Shown: in pieces, positions 58,037 to 64,000 of the stretch
Numbering within the stretch: the first letter of the stretch is position 1
How the letters are laid out: each line of letters starts with the position of its first letter
NCBI GenBank assembly: GCA_946811185.2
Contig: OX328111.1
Coordinates: forward strand, 41,838,388 to 41,902,387
DNA from: Hippopus hippopus
Taxonomy: Eukaryota > Mollusca > Bivalvia > Cardiida > Cardiidae
DNA: 64,000 nt
Direction of reading: 5' to 3'
Program-made: the position numbers and the translations under genes
Notes under the pieces: generated by a model
Seen by the model: the letters and a program-made list of their open reading frames with translations, nothing else
What the model was told of the DNA's origin: nothing
Databases searched by the model: none

Positions 58037-59148
58037 ACAGAGGGCATTTGCACAAAATAAATGTGACTCAAAAATTGAAGTATGTTGTTGGAACAGTAGA
58101 AAATATTGTGGAAATGGCAGAAATGCTGTTTACCAGTATTTTCTCCTTTTCCAACAATGCTTTGAGAAGTCATTTTCTCCATTAAAACTTTAGACTGTTT
58201 GGTAACCGATAACACTTTACCAAACAATCATGCATTTCACAGTTCTGCATTAGAAGGCCCTTGAAAACATAAAGAGAGAAAGAGAAAAATTGCTTGTAAA
58301 AACTGAAAACGCTTTACCCATGCTGTTTTCTTCCCTATCATAGGTGAAGCCCAACATTTATAAGCCTCATCTTAGATGTTGCCTGATAATAATTTTAATA
58401 TGGACAAGTCTGAATTTCTGTCACATGGTTATGAAACTAACCTTAGGAGTGCAAAGTTCATCATCCAATTAGATGATCTCAGATACATGTAGAATGACCA
58501 ATATCTAGCAATACAAGGAATTTCTTTCCACAATTCCAATTTATCAACCAGTCTAGTTCTAAGTTATATCTATCTCAGCACTCGGCCAGTAACAAGCATT
58601 CTTTCCTTTTACAACAATGTTTTCTACCCTCTCAGAAATAAATTCTATTAATTGAACTATATCAGATTTGTAATCTGCAACTGCTTTCAAAATGAATTTT
58701 GTGTCAATCAGCTTGTAGTAAAACCTTGAATAGGTGAACAAGAAGTAACTTGAATTTGCAGTTAATTGTCCTTGCATTGCAGTTGGCAAGTTTTGTAAAC
58801 ATAGGGCAAAAGATGAAACTGCTTGTTACCACCAACTTTTCCTTTATCCACGATGTTTTCACATGTCAAATACATATCAGCAGTGCTCTGGCAAAAGGTG
58901 TACTGCTTCTCTGTGATGCATTATATCAAGCAAGAACTTTATCAGTTTACAGATCCGTAAATTTCCATTTTGTCTAACAGAAGACTTAATCATCAGGTAG
59001 ACTTGTTCTTTGACATGCAGAAAAATTACCAATAACAAAAATTTTCAACCCATGTCAGCCTGAGGGGACTGCACAGGCTGAAATGGGTTGAAACTTTTTG
59101 CAGATGTATTAATCCCCCTTTTCACAGAGCATGACTAATATCTATTTA

Positions 59149-60333
59149 AAACAAGAGGGCCAAGATGGCCCTGGATCACTCACCTGAATTTTTGAGAGGA
59201 CCATAGCCATTTTTTTTTTTGAGGTATTGAAACTTTGGAAACAAAATCATTATTTTGCCAAGCAATTTTGAAAAGGTCACCTGTAAAAGTCATTTCAAAA
59301 TCTGTCACCACCCCTACAATCATCACCACAGCAATGAATTTGATGAATCAGAATTCTGCAAATACATTTTTGGATAGATCACTCAAGGCCAATTTCTTGA
59401 AGAAGAGCACATGCTCGATGGTGACTAAAAACATAAGTCGAACAAGAGCACCACATGCAGGTGCCAACAATTGGCTGTTGTTTTTCGACGGATAAAAATT
59501 TCCCTAACAATTTTTGAAAAGGGTCACCCTAGGAACATTTCTGTGAAATTATTTCTAAATCTGACCAGCCGTTCCAGAGAAGAAGAATTAAAAAATTCCT
59601 CTTCATGTCCCTGTTTTGCAAATAGCCCCCACCATCAGAGCCATGTTTCTCGACAGATCACAATTTTGTGAACAATTTTTGAAAAGAGTCACCCAAGGAA
59701 CATCTCTGTGAAATTATTTCAAAATCTGACCAGCCGTTTCAGAGAAGAAGAATTTTTAAGAATTTCTTCATTTCTGTATAGTGCAAGTAGCTCCCATTCA
59801 CCAGAGCCATGTTTCTTGACGGATCAAAATTTTGCGAACACTTTTTGAAAAGGGTCACCCAAGGAACATCTCTGTGAAATTATTTTAAAATCTGACCAGC
59901 CGTTTTAGAGAAGAAGAATTTTTAAGAATTTCTTCATTTCTGTATAATGCAAGTAGCCCCCATTCACCAGAGCCATGTTTCTTGACAGATCAAAATTTCG
60001 CAAACAATTTTTGAAAAGGGTCACCCAAGGAACATCTCTGTGAAATTATTTCAAAATCTGACCAGCGGTTTCAGAGGAGAAGATTTTTAAAGAATTTCTT
60101 AGAAAATTCCATTTGGTTGCCATGGCAACCAGAGTTTTTGATGGAATCAAATTTTGTGAACAATTTTTAAAGAGGACCTCCCAAGGAACATTCCAGCCAA
60201 GTTTGGTCCAAATTGGCCCAGCGGTTTAGGAGGAGTTGATGTTTAAAGAATTGTTGACGACGCACGACGCACACCGGGTGATCCTAAAAGCTCCCCTTGA
60301 GCACAACGTGCTCAGGTGAGCTAAAAAAAAAAA
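59149..60333 (+). mobile_element. Helentron-like (HINE) element with 166-bp central repeats
   Basis: Starts AACAAGAGGGCCAAGATGGC, then GATCACTCACCTGA. Ends TGAGCACAACGTGCTCA, GGTGAG, CTAA (60321-60324). Here the start CTCACCTGA matches the end TCAGGTGAG, a different pair from the two elements above. The phrase CAGAGCCATGTTTCT recurs at about 59636, 59802 and 59968, giving a 166-bp period. A second HINE-type start, ACAAGAGCACCACATGCAGG, appears inside at about 59441, suggesting a nested or composite copy. The end lies 25 bases from the dvl exon 60359-60428. Confidence 0.75.
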
Positions 60334-60358
60334 GGATCAGTTTGGAAAAACGACTTAC

Positions 60359-60428
60359 CCATATTTAAATTAACAGTGATAATATTAAGAGACATGGTTG
60401 AGTCTGTTATACTAGAAAATGAAGAAGC
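60359..60428 (-). CDS. dvl: dvl exon: start of the PDZ region (ASSFSSITDSTMSLNIITVN)
   Basis: 70 bp, acceptor CTCTTTTCAG and donor GTAAGTCG, entering in phase 0 and leaving with one base. It encodes ASSFSSITDSTMSLNIITVN then LNM. This is one of the most conserved Dishevelled blocks: the SSFSSITDSTMSLNIITV run leading into the first PDZ beta strand. It is too short to show as an open reading frame on its own and was found by family motif and splice sites. A Helentron-like element ends at about 60333, only some 25 bases from this exon's donor side. Confidence 0.95.
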
Positions 60429-61149
60429 CTGAAAAGAGAAACATGGGATCTGACAAAAGATGGCATTTAAGATAGAATTTTATCAAACAAGTCAAGAAAA
60501 ATACTATCAATCCCTTACCACACAAGCAAAATACAGGCTTGTCCTAACTGAAAGCATCTGCAGGCGATAATCTAAATGTAATTCAAAAAATGAAATTTGT
60601 CTTCGATAGGATAGAAATTATTGTTGAAAAAGGAGAAAATGCTAGTTCCCAGCATTTTCTCCTTTTCTCACAATTATTTCAAGACTTCTTTCGTTAAAAG
60701 TCATGATTGTGTGGTAAAGGGTTGAGCAATCCTTTGGTGGGCTTTTTAATATTTTTTTTGGTGGACAACTTTAATAAAATTTTATCTCAAAAGCCAACTA
60801 ATGTCAACATCTTTTTATCATATAATGAAATTTCACAAATTATTGGTCAGAACATGCAAATTCATACATGTACATGTAGTAATTCCTATCCTTAAAACCA
60901 GAATCATTTCTCTAAAAGAAGTATAGCATGATGTCACATACGCTGTCATATAAAGCTTATCTCAAATATGTAAAAGAAAATTGTTCATGGTATATTACAC
61001 TGAAAACAAGGGGTTAATAATTTGCCTTTTCCTTCAATGTTTTCAAAAGCTGTGACAGGGTCATTTAAACTGTGTGCGGTAAAGGCTTAAGTCATAAAAA
61101 TTGCTGAACAAAGACAGCCAAGCTGTGCAGAGCAAAGACTAACACATAC
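60429..61149. repeat. dvl intron: one TTAA MITE
   Basis: 60510-60725 is a plus copy with decayed ends (CCCTTACCACACAAGCAAAA to GTGTGGTAAAGGGTTGA) and a fair palindrome. 61020-61090 holds a B-end fragment. The rest is AT-rich and unremarkable. Confidence 0.7.
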
Positions 61150-61246
61150 GCGACTAATGGGTGGTAAGCGATGCTTTCGCCGTCGTTTTCGTCTTCCATT
61201 ATATTTTGAAGATCTGGCTGTAGTAGTATCTGTGACAGTCGAGAAC
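61150..61246 (-). CDS. dvl: dvl exon: Ser/Thr and Arg/Lys-rich linker before the PDZ domain
   Basis: 97 bp, between acceptor TATTTCCAG and donor GTATGTG. The first base completes a codon begun upstream (phase 2), followed by 32 codons. The reading is FSTVTDTTTARSSKYNGRRK followed by RRRKHRLPPISR. A Ser/Thr stretch followed by a dense basic cluster just before the PDZ domain is typical of Dishevelled, where this linker binds kinases and acidic lipid. It ends on a codon boundary and joins the next exon in phase 0. An ORF in another frame across the same bases is only a shadow. It is the most 5' dvl exon I can see; the preceding exon should end in AG to complete an Arg or Ser codon. Confidence 0.9.
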
Positions 61247-62102
61247 CTGGAAATACATGAAAAGTTTGTTTAACCATTTACCACAATGACAAAATTTTGG
61301 ACTTGTCCAAACTGAAAACATTTGCAGACGACAAATTAAATGTGGTGCAAATTATGAAGATTTTCTTTGATGGTAAGAAAAAAAGTGGGAAAAGGAGAAA
61401 ATGCTGGTTATCATTTTTTCCTTTTCCAACAATTTTCTTAGGATCATTAAACAAGGGACTGTTTGGGTAAAAGTTTAAACCTTTACATTTACCCATTCCT
61501 TACAATACTGGAGAAGAAAACATTTGAAAACATTGAGGGAAAAGGATACAATGCTGGAGACCAGCAACTTCTCCATCTCAAATTTAACATTTTCTATCCT
61601 TTCAATGGCAAATCCCAACATTGGAGCCATACATACTATTTCATCTGCAAGTGAATGATGAATAAATCAAAGTTTAACACATGAACACTGGAAAAACAGT
61701 ATGGCAGAAGAAGAAATTAAAAGTTACAAGTACATCTCCCTTTGCCATGATTTTATTCACAGGTGATCTGCTGCAAAAAAAAATTGTCTACAGAACAAAA
61801 TGACTTCAAGCTAACCCTTTACCCAATACAACCCGAGGTTCAACCACACTATATAAGAAGGCTTTCGAAAACATTGAGGGAAAAAGGAAGAAACTGCTGG
61901 TAACCAGCACTTTCCAACAATGTTTAATCATGTTTCATACTTATTCAAGGGCAGATACCATGATTTCAAGAATATCTAAATTGGCATCTGGAAATTCCTT
62001 CAATATGGACAAGTCTAAAATGTTGCTGTTTGGTTAAGGGTTAAAAACAGCTCAAGTACACATCTCTACCACAGGAGGGGATGTGGAATGATCACTTCAC
62101 CC

Positions 62103-62329
62103 TTAACCCTTTACCACACAATCCCGAGTTTTAACGACCTGAGAAAGAAGCCTTTTGAAAACATTGTGGGAAAAGGAGAAAATGCTGGTACCAGCATTTT
62201 CTCCTTTTCCCACAATGTTTTCTAACCTTTCAAAAATGAATTTCAATTTTTGAGTAACATTTATTTTGTCGTCTGTAAATGCTTTCAATTTGGACCAGTC
62301 TAAAATTTTGTCGTGTGGTAAAGAGTTAA
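62103..62329 (-). mobile_element. TTAA hairpin MITE, near-consensus, central base lost
   Basis: B end CCCTTTACCACACAATCCCG and A end CAAAATTTTAGACTGG-type reversed, TTAA at both ends. The inner palindrome is perfect with centre GGTACC: the single middle base is deleted, making it an even palindrome. It shares TTAA 62326-62329 with the next element. Confidence 0.9.
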
Positions 62330-62529
62330 GTTGCTAATGCGTGACTCGCTGACCTTTTGCGGACAATGTAGATCAAGATCAGACTGAACAGAACGTGCAG
62401 TCTGATCCTGGATCTACACTGTCCGATAAAGAGATATTTATCTCCAAAATGTTAGTTTGAAATAACATTATTGAGGTTTTTACTATCGGCTTGAAAGTTT
62501 TATCTAACTTATTTAGCAGGCTAAGGGTT
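62326..62529. mobile_element. second TTAA-flanked MITE family, near-complete copy
   Basis: From TTAAGTTGCTAATGCGTGAC to AGCAGGCTAAGGGTTAA, with the palindrome GTAGATCAAGATCAGACTG...CAGTCTGATCCTGGATCTAC and the phrase TTTTTACTATCGGCTTGAAAG shared with 21262-21471. It directly abuts the preceding MITE through one TTAA. Confidence 0.82.
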
Positions 62530-62892
62530 AAAACATTTTTGCAGTAAAGCTGCAATTATACAATGAAACACAGATGTTATTTACAACTGATCATGTTTAC
62601 TATAAATAACCAGGAAAAACTAAGAACCAGTCTTGTGGCATGGTTTTCTTAGCCTCCTTCCAATTACTTGTTTGGTATTTAATGTTTTCAACATACTGTA
62701 TACGTGGATATATACACATGTCCAAAAGTTCGCGAATTACTGATTACAGACATTTTGCGAACGGAAATATTTGCGAATTCAAGACACTTGTTATTTGTTA
62801 GTATACTTGTGGTAAAATACATGAACAGAAAAGTCCGCAAATTTATCAAATTTGCAAAATCGCAAAAATTTCCACGTCACAAAAATTTCCAC

Positions 62893-63096
62893 TTAACTCT
62901 TTACCAAGTTCAAAGCACTTGCAGACAACAAATTAATTGTAACTAAAACCATTAAATTTGCCTTTCATAGAGAAAAAAACATTGTGGGAAAAGGAGAAAA
63001 TGCTGGTTACCAGCATTTTCTCCTTTTCCCACAATGTTTTCAATAGCCTTCTTCCTCAGGGTTGTTAAAAGTCGGGATTGTGTGGTAAAGAGTTAA
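62893..63096 (+). mobile_element. TTAA hairpin MITE with a perfect palindrome, internal deletion
   Basis: TTAA at 62893-62896 and 63093-63096. The stretch after CTCTTTACCA lacks about 20 bp of the A arm, but the palindrome (centre GGTTACC) is exact and the B end is near consensus. Confidence 0.9.
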
Positions 63097-63204
63097 ACAG
63101 TAATTACAATAATATTGCAGAGGACAATGAACCTATCTATACTTTCCTGGAATTCTTCTTAAATCCTTTACCAAACAATCCCAAGTTTTAACAAATCTGA
63201 AGAA

Positions 63205-63442
63205 GATTGATTGATTGTATAGTGTTTAACGCCATTTTCAACATTATTTCAGTTATCTTGCAGCGGCCAGTGCACCTATCCATGCTTTCCTGGAGTTTCT
63301 TTTACCAGTACTCCGCAAACTATTCTTTCCAAGCTATTGACTATCATCAATCCTCAGAAAGAAGTTGGCTGAGCAACCTCCTGTTCGCAAATCTTGCACG
63401 CTAAGGTACCAATTGCTTGCTGTTATAGTGCACTGGGCTATT
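63205..63442 (-). mobile_element. SINE with (TCAA)n tail
   Basis: The minus strand ends GTTAAACACTATACAATCAA followed by TCAATC repeats (63204-63217), the usual tail of bivalve tRNA-SINEs. The body phrase CAGGAAAGCATGGATAGGTG recurs in related copies at about 45430-45740, 42080-42350 and 11730-11975. Its head in the 45 kb copy reads GCCCTTGTAGTGCAGTTGGT. It interrupts a TTAA MITE B end left at 63163-63203. Confidence 0.65.
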
Positions 63443-63671
63443 CAACTCTTCACCACACAATCCCAAGTTTTAACGACCCTGAGGAAGTAAGCTTTTGAAA
63501 ACATTGTGGGAAAAGGAGAAAACGCTGGTAACCAGCATTTTCTCCTTTTCCCACAATGTTTAATAGACTATCTGATCATCATTTGTCCCATCATTTCTGC
63601 CATATAAATGTTGCCATATGCAAGTGCTGTCAAATTGGACCTGTCTAAAATATTGTTTTGGAAAGAGTAAA
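63443..63671 (-). mobile_element. TTAA hairpin MITE, near-perfect palindrome
   Basis: B end CTCTTCACCACACAATCCCA; the palindrome has a single change (AAACGCTGG). The A end (TGTTTTGGAAAGAGTAA) and both terminal TTAA motifs are damaged. Confidence 0.85.
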
Positions 63672-64000
63672 GAGGGAAGAACTTTTGGTCAAATCCTACT
63701 TCAGTTATATCAAGTAAAATTTTATTCAAACATAACATTAAACACAACCATACTAAATCTTCCTTGCCAAAGGAAATTATCAAGACAAAGATTTTGCATG
63801 ATAAAGATTTAGTCAGTCTGTGTAATTTGTTACTCACTCCCAGCTTCCTATCTATAGGCTTAGAAACATGAATCTCCACTTCACCCTTTACCAAAGAACC
63901 TAATGTTTTGATGAACCAAGGGTAGAGGAGTTTCGAAAATATTGCAGGTATAGGAGCAAATACTGCGACTAGAATTTTGCTCATTAAAAAAGTTTACACT

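Larger units (their letters stand above)
57730..60358. repeat. dvl intron between first two PDZ exons: repeats
   Basis: TTAA MITEs at 57770-57806 (A end), 57807-58036 (+), 58033-58210 (+), 58215-58440 (-) and a palindrome-half fragment at about 58590-58690. Then a GAGCCATGCTCTG element at 58880-59138 and the HINE at 59149-60333, nearly end to end. Confidence 0.75.
27374..61246 (-). other. dvl: Dishevelled (Dvl/dsh) gene, 3' part: linker, PDZ, DEP and C-terminal exons
   Basis: Ten minus-strand exons join in phase into the linker-PDZ-DEP-tail part of Dishevelled, the cytoplasmic adaptor that relays Frizzled signals to the beta-catenin and planar-polarity branches. Numbered from the first complete codon here, the basic linker is about residues 1-44, PDZ 45-136, DEP 210-300 and the low-complexity tail 301-474 (cassette exon omitted). 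Family hallmarks seen: [79 protein letters not shown] and a C-terminus ending [14 protein letters not shown]. No frameshift or internal stop was found. The N-terminal DIX domain is not in the window and must lie upstream of 64,000. The intron between the DEP and tail exons is 17.7 kb. All introns are packed with MITEs. It is the only convincing protein-coding gene here. Orthology is very secure; the cassette exon is not. Confidence 0.96.
61247..64000. repeat. dvl upstream intron (no further exon seen): repeats
   Basis: TTAA MITEs at 61271-61478 (+), 61475-61660 (-), 61813-62042 (-), 62103-62329 (-), 62893-63096 (+), 63163-63203 (B end), 63443-63671 (-) and 63880-64000 (-, cut by the window edge). 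The second TTAA family lies at 62326-62529 and a SINE at 63205-63442. I looked for the preceding Dishevelled exon (Ser-rich, ending in AG) and for DIX motifs and found none. Confidence 0.7.

Noticed and set aside
61092..61277. Minus ORF with acidic MEDENDGESIAYHPL reading across the basic dvl exon
   Set aside because: The alternative frame with splice sites gives the Dishevelled Arg/Lys cluster and joins in phase to the SSFSSITDSTMSL exon. The ATG-led frame is a shadow.
63568..63984. 138-codon minus ORF as the upstream Dishevelled exon
   Set aside because: Half of it is TTAA MITE sequence, and the unique part (EVEIHVSKPIDRKLG) matches no DIX or linker motif. A GT after it is not enough.

Overview
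This is an AT-rich, intron-dominated animal nuclear window. It carries most of one recognisable gene, a Dishevelled (Dvl/dsh) orthologue on the minus strand. Everything else I can read is transposon-derived. The gene proves a metazoan source. A bivalve mollusc is my best inference, from three repeat types: pearl/HINE-like elements with central 145-166 bp tandem repeats, tRNA-derived SINEs with (TCAA)n tails, and abundant hairpin MITEs. The species cannot be fixed from the sequence alone.

Layout. 1-27,040 lies downstream of the gene and holds only repeats: hairpin MITEs, a Tc1-type transposase relic at 935-1051, a LINE 3' end at 18,998-19,420, SINEs and a HINE at 25,775-26,394. 27,374-61,246 is the Dvl gene, read right to left. 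Its exons are 61150-61246 (serine/basic linker), 60359-60428, 57642-57729, 56937-57065 and the start of 55143-55363 (PDZ), 53737-53868 and 51958-52125 (DEP), 33998-34288 (Pro/Tyr/Ser-rich tail), 29716-30048 (a probable cassette exon) and 27374-27603 (conserved C-terminus and stop). All junctions have GT/AG borders and compatible phases. Without the cassette they give one open reading frame of 474 residues. The DIX domain and 5' exons must lie beyond 64,000. 61,247-64,000 is upstream intron and repeats.

The dominant signal is an element of about 225-230 bp that occurs about 80 times, complete or broken, in both orientations. It has TTAA at both ends, related but non-identical ends (A: CTCTTTACCAAACGACAAAA; B: CCCTTTACCACACAATCC), and a central near-perfect palindrome of about 67 nt whose middle base (T or A) reports orientation. 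A copy inserted inside another copy at 23,712-23,941, beside an uninterrupted relative, shows directly that the target-site duplication is TTAA. That points to piggyBac-type mobilisation. A second TTAA-flanked family with a different central palindrome is present (21,262-21,471 and 62,326-62,529). Further layers are TA-flanked mariner-type elements, Helentron-like elements whose two ends covary, and a GAGCCATGCTCTG-ended hairpin element. Several are nested, so part of their order of arrival can be read.

The Dvl product is the cytoplasmic hub of Wnt/beta-catenin and planar-polarity signalling. Its introns here are unusually loaded with inverted repeats able to form long RNA hairpins. Two features suggest isoform variation: a phase-neutral Pro/Gln-rich cassette exon with a weak donor, and a 49-bp-spaced duplicated splice donor that would truncate the protein before the DEP domain.
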